Shown in pieces: positions 34,846 through 43,416 of a DNA stretch of 64,000 nt. The stretch spans positions 1 to 64,000 of the forward strand of contig CACVKW010000871.1 in assembly GCA_902749685.1 (NCBI GenBank), written 5' to 3'. How positions within the stretch are numbered: the first letter of the stretch is position 1; each line of letters begins with the position of its first letter. Below the pieces are notes generated by a model. That model was not told the DNA's origin. It did not search any database and saw only the letters and a list, made by a program, of their open reading frames with translations. Made by a program: the position numbers and the translations under genes. This stretch comes from Olavius sp. associated proteobacterium Delta 1 (lineage in GTDB: Bacteria; Desulfobacterota; Desulfobacteria; Desulfobacterales; JAFDCJ01).

Positions 34846-35194
34846 AGGTTCTATCGATTAATCCATTATCCGAAAGAACTTCTTCAATCGCCTCCTCCAA
34901 TTCAAATTTAGGGGGAATCGCATCAAAAAAGAGTTCTCCATTTATAAATAACGAAGGAACGGGGGCAACGCGGCAATGCCGGTAAACGCCTTCTTCCCCG
35001 AACAGAGAGCGGGAAAGCTCCAGAAATCGTTCTTTACCGTCGCCTTTCATGAATTCGACACGATGGTAATCAACATATTTTTCGTATTTCGACATCACCT
35101 CGCGCACGGCTTCATCCATGTAAACGCAAGGCAGACAATAACTCGCTTTATACATCACTTCGATCAATATTTTTTTGGGGCCCTCAGCTGTCAT
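34844..35194 (-). CDS. thioredoxin-fold protein, CLPC motif
   Basis: A 116-residue protein with YKASYCLPCVYM near the N-terminus (redox pair at Cys20 and Cys23) and RVAPVPSLFINGELFFD with the cis-proline typical of a thioredoxin fold. It is the Cys counterpart of the adjacent Sec protein and related to the genes at 44213 and 61440. There is no signal peptide, so it is cytoplasmic. I infer a role in thiol-disulfide or cofactor reduction for the corrinoid systems around it. Confidence 0.82.
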   Translation of the reverse strand: MTAEGPKKILIEVMYKASYCLPCVYMDEAVREVMSKYEKYVDYHRVEFMKGDGKERFLELSRSLFGEEGVYRHCRVAPVPSLFINGELFFDAIPPKFELEEAIEEVLSDNGLIDRT

Positions 35195-35431
35195 GCTAAA
35201 CGGTGACCTTCGGCAGGCGAGAATGGTTTTTATTCAAAAAAAATGGTATCGTCGTAAACATCGTGCATCTCAAGTCGCCAGCACAAATCGAATAACACAA
35301 TAATCGTAAAATTTCAACGGGATTCAGAGTTGTGGAGGGTCATGTGTAACTCAGCCAAAGTGATACCGAATATGACATGCGAATACCATCAAGTTGACAT
35401 TTTTTCCGCTTTTAAATAGATATGAGCTGTT

Positions 35432-35863
35432 ATGTTGATCGACCAGAGAATTGAACAATTTGTTAAAAGGGCAGGGCGGAGACCACGAATCCTGGTCAGT
35501 AACATGGGCAAAAAAAGCCATGATCGTGACACCAAGCTGCTGGCCACCTTTTTTGCCGAATTAGGGTTTGATGTTGATATTAGCCCGCTGCACCAGACAC
35601 CCCGGGGCACAGCTCGGATGGCAATTGAGAATGATGTACATGTAATTTGTTTTTTAAGCATCGAAAACACGCATAAAATCCAGATCACCAATTTGGTCCA
35701 GGACCTCAAAGCAGAACACGCTGCAAATGTCAGAATAGTAATGGGTGGTGCCATACCTCGGTCTGATTACCAATTTTTATATGGCGCCGGTGTCGATCTG
35801 ATCTTAAGTTCGGTACCGGCAGATAAGGGTGAGATAAATAAACTTTTAGATTTGTTCGAATAG
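35432..35863 (+). CDS. stand-alone B12-binding domain, methylmalonyl-CoA mutase C-terminal type
   Basis: A 143-residue protein like the small cobalamin-binding part of acyl-CoA mutases: RILVSNMGKKSHDRDTKLLATFFAELGFDVDISPLHQTP, then GGAIP. In the D-x-H-x-x-G motif the His and the following Asp-Arg are kept (SHDR) but the first Asp is Lys and the Gly is Asp, so lower-axial His binding may be altered. The catalytic TIM-barrel subunit is not in the window. The gene lies 172 nt upstream of meaB, as in mutase operons. TTGACA (35394) upstream hints at a promoter, but it is very close to the start codon. Confidence 0.82.
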   Translation: MLIDQRIEQFVKRAGRRPRILVSNMGKKSHDRDTKLLATFFAELGFDVDISPLHQTPRGTARMAIENDVHVICFLSIENTHKIQITNLVQDLKAEHAANVRIVMGGAIPRSDYQFLYGAGVDLILSSVPADKGEINKLLDLFE

Positions 35864-35865
35864 TA

Positions 35866-36004
35866 TGAAAGGTTTCAGGTGTCAGGTTTCAGGTGTCAGC
35901 ATCCGAATTCCTAGCGTTATGTCGGAATCGCTCATGAAAGGGACTTTCTTTCACCGGTGTTGACCTTCAGTTGCAACCAAATCAGTGTTCAGGTTTCAGA
36001 GTTT
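35866..36004. repeat. word repeats (TTTCAGGTGTCAG) before meaB
   Basis: GGTTTCAGGTGTCAGGTTTCAGGTGTCAG at 35870-35899 with a further GTTCAGGTTTCAGAG near 35990. The same words occur, with inverted partners, at 63845-63900. Confidence 0.6.
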
Positions 36005-36035
36005 TGAGAATTACAAAATAGGACATAATACTAGC

Positions 36036-37034
36036 ATGGAGACTCAAGAATATATTGATGGTGTTTTAGCGAAAAACAGACGGATGGTTGCAAAAACAAT
36101 CACATTAATTGAAAGCTCACTCCTCTCACATCAGGAATCGGCCAAAGACATTGTCAATGCGCTCCTGCCCCATGCCGGCAAAGCAGTGCGCATCGGAATC
36201 ACGGGAGTGCCTGGCGTCGGCAAGAGCACTTATATAGAAAGTTTCGGACTGCAATTGGTGAAACAAGGTCATCGGGTGGCGGTGCTGGCAGTCGATCCCA
36301 GCAGTTCCAAAAGCGGCGGCAGCATCATGGGCGACAAGACAAGGATGGAAAGGCTTTCGCTGGAGCAAAACGCCTTTATTCGCCCCTCTCCATCCGGCGG
36401 CACCTTAGGCGGCGTTGCCCGGCGAACCAGAGAAACAATCGTTGTCTGCGAAGCAGCCGGATTCGATGTTATTATTGTGGAAACGGTCGGCGTTGGTCAA
36501 TCTGAAACCACCGTCGCATCGATGGTTGATTTTTTCCTGGTGTTGATGCTGGCCGGTGCAGGAGACGAGCTGCAGGGCATCAAAAAGGGGGTTCTGGAAC
36601 TGGCGGATGCCATTGCCATTAACAAAGCCGACGGCAACAATATCGCAAACGCCAAAAAAGCAAAAATGGAGTACGAAAGGGCACTGAGTCTCTTAACACC
36701 TTTCTCTAAAACCTGGTCTCCCCCGGTGCTAACCTGCAGCGCTGTGACCATGAATGGCATTGACGAAATCTGGCAAACTATTTTGGAGCACCGAAAAAAA
36801 ATTGACGCAACGGGAGAGTTAGTCGAAAAACGCAGCCAACAATCCCTTGACTGGATGTGGGCACTGGTAGAAGAAGGCTTGATCGATCGTTTTTATAAAA
36901 ACCCGGGGGTAAAAAAATCTCTGCCGAAAATCGTTAAATCGGTTGAAGAGGGGAAAACCGGGCCAACCATTGCGGCACATAAACTTCTTTATTTGCATGA
37001 TCTGTGTTTTTCAGAATCGGACTATGAGGGCTGA
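36036..37034 (+). CDS. meaB: MeaB-type G3E GTPase, chaperone of a B12-dependent mutase
   Basis: MeaB/ArgK family: loads adenosylcobalamin and protects acyl-CoA mutases. A 332-residue protein with IGITGVPGVGKST (Walker A), AVDPSSSKSGGSIMGDKTRM, FIRPSPSGGTLGGVARRTRE, IIVETVGVGQSE and base motif NKADG, which are the family's signatures. I use ATG 36036 (M-E-T-Q-E-Y) over the longer frame from 35985, which covers repeat DNA. Context with the B12-binding domain upstream supports a mutase role. Confidence 0.94.
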   Translation: METQEYIDGVLAKNRRMVAKTITLIESSLLSHQESAKDIVNALLPHAGKAVRIGITGVPGVGKSTYIESFGLQLVKQGHRVAVLAVDPSSSKSGGSIMGDKTRMERLSLEQNAFIRPSPSGGTLGGVARRTRETIVVCEAAGFDVIIVETVGVGQSETTVASMVDFFLVLMLAGAGDELQGIKKGVLELADAIAINKADGNNIANAKKAKMEYERALSLLTPFSKTWSPPVLTCSAVTMNGIDEIWQTILEHRKKIDATGELVEKRSQQSLDWMWALVEEGLIDRFYKNPGVKKSLPKIVKSVEEGKTGPTIAAHKLLYLHDLCFSESDYEG

Positions 37035-37038
37035 TTCC

Positions 37039-37230
37039 ATGCCAAACAAGTTTTGCCCCCATTGCGGTAAGCGAACCGGTTTTCAGGTAAGGTTTAATGT
37101 TTCGTGTCGAATTGGTGATGAACAAGAAAAAGCTTATTTACGCGAGTGCCAGGACTGTGGCGGGCGATTTATCACCATCCAAAAAGATGAACGTATGCCG
37201 GATAATAAAGATCAATCCACACCGGATTAA
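37039..37230 (+). CDS. small zinc-ribbon protein
   Basis: A 63-residue protein with two Cys pairs, CPHCG and CQDCG, framing a 40-residue beta ribbon that resembles the metal-binding half of NrdR-like proteins (ECQDCGGRFITIQ). ATG 37039 is 5 nt after the meaB stop; ATG 37024, overlapping meaB, is an alternative. Function unknown; translational coupling to meaB is likely. Confidence 0.65.
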   Translation: MPNKFCPHCGKRTGFQVRFNVSCRIGDEQEKAYLRECQDCGGRFITIQKDERMPDNKDQSTPD

Positions 37231-37318
37231 AGTGTAACTTTTTGGCTGCATCGCTCGTCCTACAGTAAAAGAAATATCAAAGGAGTGTTAACACCAGCCA
37301 AAGATTCAGAAAGTCAAT

Positions 37319-38038
37319 ATGCAGGAAAAAACCCGTAAAAAACTCCCTCCCGATGAGTTGGATGATATCTTGGGCGACCACCACCGGTGGTTGGAATCCA
37401 AGGGGACCCGTGGTCGCAGGGCCAACCTGCGGTGCTGCGACTTTTCAAATCGCGATTTATTTGGTGTTGTTTTGAAAATGGCGGTTCTGACAGACATCGA
37501 CTTTAGTCACGCCAATTTAAGAACAGTCAACCTGAAACAGGCTGAGATACAAAGTTGCCGGTTTCATCAAGCCCATATGCAATGGAGCATCCTGAAAGGG
37601 GCCAGGCTTTATAAAAACGACTTGACCCAAGCCAATCTTCAATTTTGTGATTTTTCCGATACCATTATGTCAGACGATGATTTTGCCGGTGCATTTTTTC
37701 ACAATGCCTATCTCGGGAATGCAGTGCTGCGCAAAGCAAATCTTACGGGTGCCAACTTGAGGTTTTCAACATGGTCATCATCAGAGCTATCCCAAATTAA
37801 ATTCATCGCCAGCACCATCCAACTGGCCGACTTTAGGTGTGCGTCATTACGAGAAATCGATTTTCATAAAGCACAAATATTCAACACAGATTTCAGCGGT
37901 TCGGACCTTAGGGTAGTTGATTTTACAGCTGCCAGGCTGGAAAATGTAAATTTTCAAGGAACTAATTTAGACCCGAAATATTTTCAAGAAGCGGATTGGC
38001 GGAAATGCATTTTCGACCGACCTGAAGATGTCCCTTAA
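37319..38038 (+). CDS. pentapeptide-repeat protein
   Basis: A 239-residue protein with about 30 degenerate pentapeptide units of A(D/N)LxX type (for example SHANLRTVNLKQAEI, LTQANLQFCDFSD, KANLTGANLRFSTW) that form a right-handed quadrilateral beta-helix. The N-terminal 40 residues are non-repeat. Function unknown; no secretion signal. It starts 88 nt after the zinc-ribbon gene. Confidence 0.85.
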   Translation: MQEKTRKKLPPDELDDILGDHHRWLESKGTRGRRANLRCCDFSNRDLFGVVLKMAVLTDIDFSHANLRTVNLKQAEIQSCRFHQAHMQWSILKGARLYKNDLTQANLQFCDFSDTIMSDDDFAGAFFHNAYLGNAVLRKANLTGANLRFSTWSSSELSQIKFIASTIQLADFRCASLREIDFHKAQIFNTDFSGSDLRVVDFTAARLENVNFQGTNLDPKYFQEADWRKCIFDRPEDVP

Positions 38039-38079
38039 TCTAGGGATTCTTCCTATAAATTGGTATTTGATTTGTCCTC

Positions 38080-38727
38080 ATGGAAAAGATATGGATTATA
38101 GGGCTGGGCCAATTTGGAACTATAGCTTTTCAGAGATTGTCGAAAACCCTCAAAAACAGTCATTTTGTCCTGGTCGACCCTGTAGAGAAAAATCTTCTGA
38201 AGTGTAAGGGCCCAACTACCACGCTCAGAATTTCCGATGGCGTGAAATTTTTGGAAAAGAATCTAAAAACGGGCCTGAAACCGAATTGGATCATACCGGC
38301 GCTACCCGTTCATCTGGCGGCCGAGTGGATTCTGTTGCATCTGGGATCAACAAGGCTAAGACGGGTTCCTTTGCCTTCTGAACTCGATCGGCAGGTTCCC
38401 AATCCCATCCGTGGCTCCGAAGGAAACCTGTACGTGAGTCATGCCGGTTTCAAGTGTCCCGCAGATTGTGATGAACCCCGGGATATCTGCACCATCACCC
38501 GGAACGTACGTAAACAGAGCATGTTTGAATTACTGGAAAATGTAGATATTAACCCGTTTAAGGCGCTAAACGTACGGAGTCACCAACTGGGACCGGGTAT
38601 CGGGGGTTACCGCCCTGAACAGCTTTTCGAATTGATGGAGAACGTGGAACAAACCCCGGGGCCTATCCTGGTGAGCACGGCCTGTCGGTGTCATGGAATT
38701 ATTACCGGTCTTGAAAAAAAAGACTGA
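38080..38727 (+). CDS. protein with N-terminal Rossmann-type motif and Cys-rich middle, unknown
   Basis: A 215-residue protein I cannot name. It begins IWIIGLGQFGTIAFQRL, a G-x-G-x-x-G nucleotide-binding turn like that of TrkA-N or NAD-dependent enzymes, followed by HFVLVDPVEKN. The middle has FKCPADCDEPRDICTITRN, four Cys within 20 residues, which could bind metal or an Fe-S cluster, and the end has STACRCHGI. It lies 41 nt after the pentapeptide gene on the same strand. A siroheme- or NAD-linked redox role is possible but not shown. Confidence 0.6.
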   Translation: MEKIWIIGLGQFGTIAFQRLSKTLKNSHFVLVDPVEKNLLKCKGPTTTLRISDGVKFLEKNLKTGLKPNWIIPALPVHLAAEWILLHLGSTRLRRVPLPSELDRQVPNPIRGSEGNLYVSHAGFKCPADCDEPRDICTITRNVRKQSMFELLENVDINPFKALNVRSHQLGPGIGGYRPEQLFELMENVEQTPGPILVSTACRCHGIITGLEKKD

Positions 38728-38765
38728 ACACCGAACATCGAACGTTCGATGTCCGATGTACATTT
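38724..38765. repeat. compact palindromic word-arm element (GAACATCGAAC / GTTCGATG)
   Basis: GAACACCGAACATCGAAC meets GTTCGATGTCCGATGT with no centre, giving an almost perfect palindrome directly at the stop of the upstream gene. It may end both convergent transcripts. Confidence 0.65.
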
Positions 38766-38800
38766 TTTCATTTCATCACCCATAATAACAATTTAGCGAG

Positions 38801-39100
38801 TTATTCATTTGGGTCACCAGCGCTAATTGTTAACGGAGGGACAGAGTGCTTACTCCAGAATTGAGCATCCCGGCATCCTAAAATCGCTGCTGCATCTATA
38901 TCATCCCCGGCCTGGTCGTAACGGCCCAGCGCATAATAGCATGCCCCCCTCGCAAAATATGCTTCGGCATAGGCGGGATTTTTTGCAATGGCCTGGCTTA
39001 AGGCTTTGATCGCTTCCCTGTGGCGGCCATCCTGTTTAAGACGCTGTCCCCGTTCATACCAGTGTTTGGCGCCAAAACTTAAATATTCCGGTTTTTCCAT
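38801..39100 (-). CDS. small TPR protein
   Basis: A 99-residue protein with two tetratricopeptide repeats (ERGQRLKQDGRHREAIKALSQAI and AEAYFARGACYYALGRYDQAGDDIDAA). Probably a scaffold or chaperone for a partner protein. It is the last gene of a minus-strand run that begins with the COG0523 GTPase at 40566. Nothing else is visible in it. Confidence 0.78.
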   Translation of the reverse strand: MEKPEYLSFGAKHWYERGQRLKQDGRHREAIKALSQAIAKNPAYAEAYFARGACYYALGRYDQAGDDIDAAAILGCRDAQFWSKHSVPPLTISAGDPNE

Positions 39101-39141
39101 CTACCTGTTTTCCCAGATTGCATCCCGGTCGTTTTAGGCCC

Positions 39142-39390
39142 TTATCCCATGAGAAGGCCGGCAATTCGTTCCGGTTTGTATACCTTGCCCTGGGCAACCA
39201 CGACCCCTTCGATGACCAGGGCGGGACTTAGAAGCAGTCCGTATTTTTCCCGTATTTCCTCTGAAAGCGTCCATTTTTTAACTATCTCGGCTTCGATACC
39301 CGTTTCTTCGACAGCCTTTTTGGAATTGTCCAAGAGTTCGTTGCATTTATTACACGGTGGTTCAAGACCGATGACCTCAATGTGTAGCAA
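39142..39390 (-). CDS. small thioredoxin-family protein (CNKC)
   Basis: An 82-residue protein of the thioredoxin_3 / redox-active disulfide protein 2 type: IEVIGLEPPCNKCNEL with Cys13 and Cys16, EKYGLLLSPALVIEGVVV with the cis-proline. These minimal thioredoxins are common next to corrinoid and metal-enzyme genes in anaerobes. It lies 30 nt downstream of the COG0523 gene at 39421 and is probably cotranscribed. Confidence 0.85.
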   Translation of the reverse strand: MLHIEVIGLEPPCNKCNELLDNSKKAVEETGIEAEIVKKWTLSEEIREKYGLLLSPALVIEGVVVAQGKVYKPERIAGLLMG

Positions 39391-39420
39391 AGTTCACCTC
39401 CATATCACTTCTTTTTAGCA

Positions 39421-40566
39421 TCACTCTACCGGCTCACGTATAATGTGCGCTGGTTCGGGGTAGGCGGGACTAAAACACTGCAAATCGTTGATTTCAGACT
39501 GCACCGCCATTTTCTTTGAAACCTGGTCCAGGGATTCGCGCACAATGGATTCCAAATCTTCGGGCTCAAGTCTGACCCGGGCGTTGATAAGGAGCGTTCC
39601 CCGGAGTAATTGGTCAAGCTTTTCCCCTCCGATAGCAGGTTCATCCGCAAGATGGGTCAGGTTGGCCCACATGGATTTACCGGCACTGGTAAAAACAAAT
39701 TTCAAATGGCCGATTTCCCCTTTATCGGTTTTAAATCTATCCCGGAGCCTGGTTGCCAGGGAGGTCATGAACCGGCCGGCATCAAACTGTTGGTCGGCCT
39801 GCAGTTTAACTGCGGCATTCAGCCAGCCCAAAACTGCTTCAGCGGTTGCATAGCGATCATAATCGATTTGGCTTAAGACTGTGTTGGCGCCCGGTCTGCC
39901 CGAAATAAGATCATCAAACCATTCATCCATTCCGGTACCTTCTTTGGCGGAGACCGCCAGCAGTTTTTTCCCCGGATAACGATCGCCGATGGCGGCCAGC
40001 AGTCGCTCCGATTCTTTCTCGGTCAGAAGATCGACCTTGTTGAGTACAATGTTGTCGGCTTCTTCCATCTGTTTGCCGAACAGATAGGCAACGTCTGCCG
40101 GAAAGTCGGTTTGGGTTTCATTCAAAATCAACGAACGTACGCGGTCGGGGTCAACCATAATGGAAAACGGGGCAAAACGAAAAGCGTCACGGTATTGAAT
40201 TTTTATCGGGTTGGCGACGGCTGCCACAAAATCAGTGCAGCTGCCGACCGGTTCGCCCATTAGAACGTCGGGGTTGTGGACCAGTATTTTTTCGACATGA
40301 TCAATCAACTCATCAAATTTGCAGCAAAAACACCCTTTCACCACCTCTTCCACCGGCACCCCGAGATCCGTCAGCATCTGTCTTACGATAATAGTATCGA
40401 CCAGATTTTCACTCTGGTCATTGGTGATGAATCCCACCCGCATTCCTCTTTCAATCAAACGTTTGGCAAGTTCGGCTAAAGCCGTTGTTTTTCCGGAACC
40501 TAAAAATCCACCGGAAAATATCAACTTTACCGGCTTTTTTACGGATAGTTTCCTGGCGGTGCTCAT
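39421..40566 (-). CDS. COG0523 (CobW-type) GTPase
   Basis: A 381-residue G3E GTPase with Walker A GGFLGSGKTT, CxCC metal motif GCFCCKFDEL, Walker B-like VLMGEPVGSC and base-recognition NKVD. Family members are metallochaperones for Zn, Co or other metals. The C-terminal part differs from the short CobW_C type and includes a region similar to a chaperone domain (IGHLKFVF). AGGAGG precedes the ATG. The substrate protein is unknown; the neighbouring corrinoid and zinc methyltransferases are candidates. It is divergent from the GcvH-like gene. Confidence 0.88.
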   Translation of the reverse strand: MSTARKLSVKKPVKLIFSGGFLGSGKTTALAELAKRLIERGMRVGFITNDQSENLVDTIIVRQMLTDLGVPVEEVVKGCFCCKFDELIDHVEKILVHNPDVLMGEPVGSCTDFVAAVANPIKIQYRDAFRFAPFSIMVDPDRVRSLILNETQTDFPADVAYLFGKQMEEADNIVLNKVDLLTEKESERLLAAIGDRYPGKKLLAVSAKEGTGMDEWFDDLISGRPGANTVLSQIDYDRYATAEAVLGWLNAAVKLQADQQFDAGRFMTSLATRLRDRFKTDKGEIGHLKFVFTSAGKSMWANLTHLADEPAIGGEKLDQLLRGTLLINARVRLEPEDLESIVRESLDQVSKKMAVQSEINDLQCFSPAYPEPAHIIREPVE

Positions 40567-40593
40567 ATTTGTTACCTCCTGTTTCTACAAGCT

Positions 40594-40616
40594 ATCTCAA
40601 ATCCTATTTTTGAGAT
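40594..40616. promoter_or_regulatory. inverted repeat in divergent promoter region
   Basis: ATCTCAAA (40594-40601) and TTTGAGAT (40609-40616) with a 7-nt loop, just upstream of the COG0523 ribosome binding site and before a TATAAT-like sequence near 40643. It may be an operator or a 5'-UTR hairpin. Confidence 0.4.
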
Positions 40617-40825
40617 GGCTTATAGCATGGCTGCATTCATTGTATAATATCTAATGCTCAATCCGTCAATCATCCCCAAGTTGATTTCTAGCTCAGCGCA
40701 AGACGATTGCAGGGAAAAGCTTGTCAATCGGACGCTTTGACGGTATATACATACAATATGCACCCCTGGCTAAGACGGCTTTATCTGAATAACCACTCGA
40801 TGTAAAAATGAAATAAGGAGAAAAG

Positions 40826-41335
40826 ATGGCGGTTATAGAGAAATTTTTAGGTCAGCGAGTTGAAATACCCGAGGATCGAAAATATTATCCAAAACAGGGA
40901 CTGTGGGCCAAACCAAAAGACGATGATATGGTCTTTGGATTCACCGAGCCAGCCCTGGTTTTAGCCGGCGGGATCAATGATCTGGACTGGCTGGTCGGCG
41001 AAAGCGTGTCGGTTAAGCAAGGCCAGGATGTTGTCTTTGTGATTACGGGGAAAATCTTATACATCGACGCCCCCCTTCAGGGAAATATTTCATTTAACCC
41101 GGAAGTCAAACATGACCTCTCACTGGCCTCGGAAGATCCCTATGGGAAGGGATGGCTGTTTAGAATAAAGCCGGATACCGGTATAGGAGAGGCCGGCCGA
41201 ACTGCAATGGACGCTCAGGGATATACAGAGAGTTTAAAAGAAACCGATGGATTTAAAAATCCTGAAGGATTAAAAGGCGGTGTTTCGGGCATTTGCAAGG
41301 CGGTCTATTCAGGCATCCGGGAACAGAAATTTTGA
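40826..41335 (+). CDS. GcvH-like (lipoyl-domain) protein
   Basis: A 169-residue protein like the H-protein of glycine cleavage. YYPKQGLWAKPKDDDMVFGFTEPALVLAG replaces the usual start; the swinging-arm hairpin reads ITGKILYIDAPLQGNI with the Lys at the lipoylation position, and SEDPYGKGWLFRIKP is a typical H-protein end motif. GcvP/GcvT are not in the window, so it probably serves another partner, possibly a methyl- or C1-carrying role beside the corrinoid genes. AAGGAG lies 6 nt before the ATG. Convergent with the flavoprotein gene downstream. Confidence 0.8.
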   Translation: MAVIEKFLGQRVEIPEDRKYYPKQGLWAKPKDDDMVFGFTEPALVLAGGINDLDWLVGESVSVKQGQDVVFVITGKILYIDAPLQGNISFNPEVKHDLSLASEDPYGKGWLFRIKPDTGIGEAGRTAMDAQGYTESLKETDGFKNPEGLKGGVSGICKAVYSGIREQKF

Positions 41336-41387
41336 CAACATCCCGGGTATGGAAGCACTATCGGGGGCCGTTCGCGGTGCTCCGGGT

Positions 41388-42311
41388 CTACCGGATTAAT
41401 TTTTCCAGATACTCGGCAGCATACTTGGCGGCCCTTGCTCCATCAGCACAGGCGGTCAGCACCTGCCACATATCCGTGTCGCGAACGTCACCTGCTGCGA
41501 ATAGACCGGGAAGCGATGTCATGAGCTTTTCATTCGTTTCCAAATAGCCCTCTGCCGTTTTTTGAACCTCAAATTTCAGTGCGGATATGTTGGGTCGCCA
41601 GCCAATTGCGAGGAAAATCCCATCAACCGCCAGATCTTGCCGACCCTTATCCTTTGCTGCCACCTCAATACTTTCGACGAACTCCTGACCGCTGTACCCG
41701 AAGACTTCCGTATTCACCATCAGCGTAATATTGTTTTGCTGCTTGATCTGGTCTTCATGAACGGCATCCATTTGAAGGCTATTGCTGCGACAGATGAGCA
41801 GAACTTTATCGGCAGTCCGTGCCAGGGTGAGCGCATGCTGGGCAGCGGTATTGTCGCTGCCGACAACCGCCAAGGTGGCGTTTTTTCCTCTGTATAAAGG
41901 GCCATCACAAATCGAACAAAAATGAACACCTCTCATATTGGCATTGGAAACCGCCAATCTTTTGGGCACCCGCCCGGTGGCAGCAATGGCGCTGAGAGCC
42001 GTATGCTCTTGACCGTCGACATCGACACCGATAAAGATGTTGTCATTGCGGCTAATGCTTTCCAAACGCGTCAATGTGAAGTTCGCACCTTCTTTGTGGG
42101 CCTGCTGGAACGCCATCGTGCCGAATTGGGTGCCGGAAGTTCCCTCCATAAGTCCGGGAAAATTGGCCAGATGTTCGATCATATATGAACTGCCACCCGG
42201 TATGTCGCCAAAAACAATCGTTTTCAATCCCAACCGTTGACCATATAAGGCAGCAGTGATGCCGGCGGGTCCGGCACCGAAAATCATTAGATCATATGGA
42301 GTATTTGACAT
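41388..42311 (-). CDS. thioredoxin-reductase-like flavoprotein
   Basis: A 307-residue FAD/NAD(P)H protein: FGAGPAGITAALYGQRLGL (FAD), CSICDG (the CxxC redox pair of low-molecular-weight thioredoxin reductases), VVGSDNTAAQHA (nucleotide-binding) and LFAAGDVRDTD. I use the ATG at 42311 (M-S-N-T-P-Y-D); the longer frame to 42572 overlaps the upstream COG0523 gene and has no homology. It may reduce the small thioredoxin-fold proteins encoded around it. The first glycine-rich NADPH motif is shortened (GSDNTA rather than GGGDSA), so the electron donor may not be NADPH. Confidence 0.88.
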   Translation of the reverse strand: MSNTPYDLMIFGAGPAGITAALYGQRLGLKTIVFGDIPGGSSYMIEHLANFPGLMEGTSGTQFGTMAFQQAHKEGANFTLTRLESISRNDNIFIGVDVDGQEHTALSAIAATGRVPKRLAVSNANMRGVHFCSICDGPLYRGKNATLAVVGSDNTAAQHALTLARTADKVLLICRSNSLQMDAVHEDQIKQQNNITLMVNTEVFGYSGQEFVESIEVAAKDKGRQDLAVDGIFLAIGWRPNISALKFEVQKTAEGYLETNEKLMTSLPGLFAAGDVRDTDMWQVLTACADGARAAKYAAEYLEKLIR

Positions 42312-42378
42312 TTTTAAGCCTCTATCATCAAAACCTTCAACATGGGCTGAGTACTGATAAACTTTGTACCCCACCTTT

Positions 42379-43413
42379 TTAGGGCTGCGAGTAGGGTTGA
42401 AGCACGCCTTTGTTGCGCCAGTCTCCTGTTTTGGATGCCTTTTCGATTCCTTCCATTGATTCAGGCGGTCCAATAAAAACAACAATGTTTTTGTGTTTGA
42501 TGCGATCCTTCGGCACATCGGTTTTTTCAATCGTCCAATCGCGCATGACATAACTGAACAAATATATGTCACCTTTTTCTTCTACAAACCCCTTGGCCCT
42601 GACAACAGAAAGGGGTAAAGCCTCGGCCATGGCCCTCAGCTGCACCAGATCGTCTCCGTTCCAGGCGTAAGTGACGGACATGAGGGTATCCGGTGGGGTG
42701 ATTTCAAGATCAGGGCTGTCCAGGAGGTCATCAATAAATTGGTCAAGCGCTTCCTCCGAAAGAATTGATACTTTTGCGGTTTCAGGTTCCGGCCCTTCGG
42801 AATCGGAAAGATCCTGTTCGGCAAAATCAAAAAAATCCGCCAGCGGGATTTCGGCAAAGGTGGTTTCAAAAAATGAGGGGTCTGGATGAAACTGCCGAAT
42901 GACATTTTTAGTTTCTTCGATCCTTTCGGGGGAGGCGTTATCAATCTTGTTAATTATAAATACAGTGGAAGAAGCAATCTGTTTTTCTAAAGAGGCATAG
43001 ACACCGTATGCTTCCAAAAAGTGGGCCGCATCGATCACACAAAACTGCTCCATGAAGCGAAACCGGTCGTTGAATATGGGCAGTTTCAAATCTTTTTTTA
43101 AATCAGAGGGGTTGGCAACACCGGTGGATTCAATCAGCATCACATCGGGTTGGACTTTGCTGTTGAGTTCGTATAGACCTTTTATAAAATCTGTTTTAAC
43201 GCAGACGCAAAAAATGGAACCTTTGCTGATTTCCATCATATCGATGTCTTCGCCTGCGACCAACGTACCATCGACACCGACTTCACCGAATTCGTTAACC
43301 AGCAGCGTCAGCTTTTTATCTTTGGGGAACCGCTCAATAATGCGATTCAGCAAGGTGGTTTTGCCGCTGCCTAAAAAACCGGTAATCAGATAAACGTGAG
43401 TGAAATCGGACAT
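42379..43413 (-). CDS. COG0523 (CobW-type) GTPase, degenerate metal motif
   Basis: A 344-residue G3E GTPase with ITGFLGSGKTT, VNEFGEVGVDG, IESTGVANPSDL and NKIDNA. The canonical CxCC is changed to SIFCVC. The C-terminal region has a CobW_C-like part (VRAKGFV, YLFSYVMRDW). The start lies 3 nt after the stop of the small thioredoxin gene at 43417, a strong sign of cotranslation. Probably a metallochaperone or a cofactor-insertion GTPase for the methyl-transfer enzymes; inference only. Confidence 0.88.
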   Translation of the reverse strand: MSDFTHVYLITGFLGSGKTTLLNRIIERFPKDKKLTLLVNEFGEVGVDGTLVAGEDIDMMEISKGSIFCVCVKTDFIKGLYELNSKVQPDVMLIESTGVANPSDLKKDLKLPIFNDRFRFMEQFCVIDAAHFLEAYGVYASLEKQIASSTVFIINKIDNASPERIEETKNVIRQFHPDPSFFETTFAEIPLADFFDFAEQDLSDSEGPEPETAKVSILSEEALDQFIDDLLDSPDLEITPPDTLMSVTYAWNGDDLVQLRAMAEALPLSVVRAKGFVEEKGDIYLFSYVMRDWTIEKTDVPKDRIKHKNIVVFIGPPESMEGIEKASKTGDWRNKGVLQPYSQP

Positions 43414-43416
43414 GCC

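Noticed and set aside
35394-35422. TTGACA and TAGATA as promoter of the B12-binding gene
   Set aside because: The -10 match is poor (3 of 6) and would place the transcription start almost on the ATG, so I did not list it as a feature.
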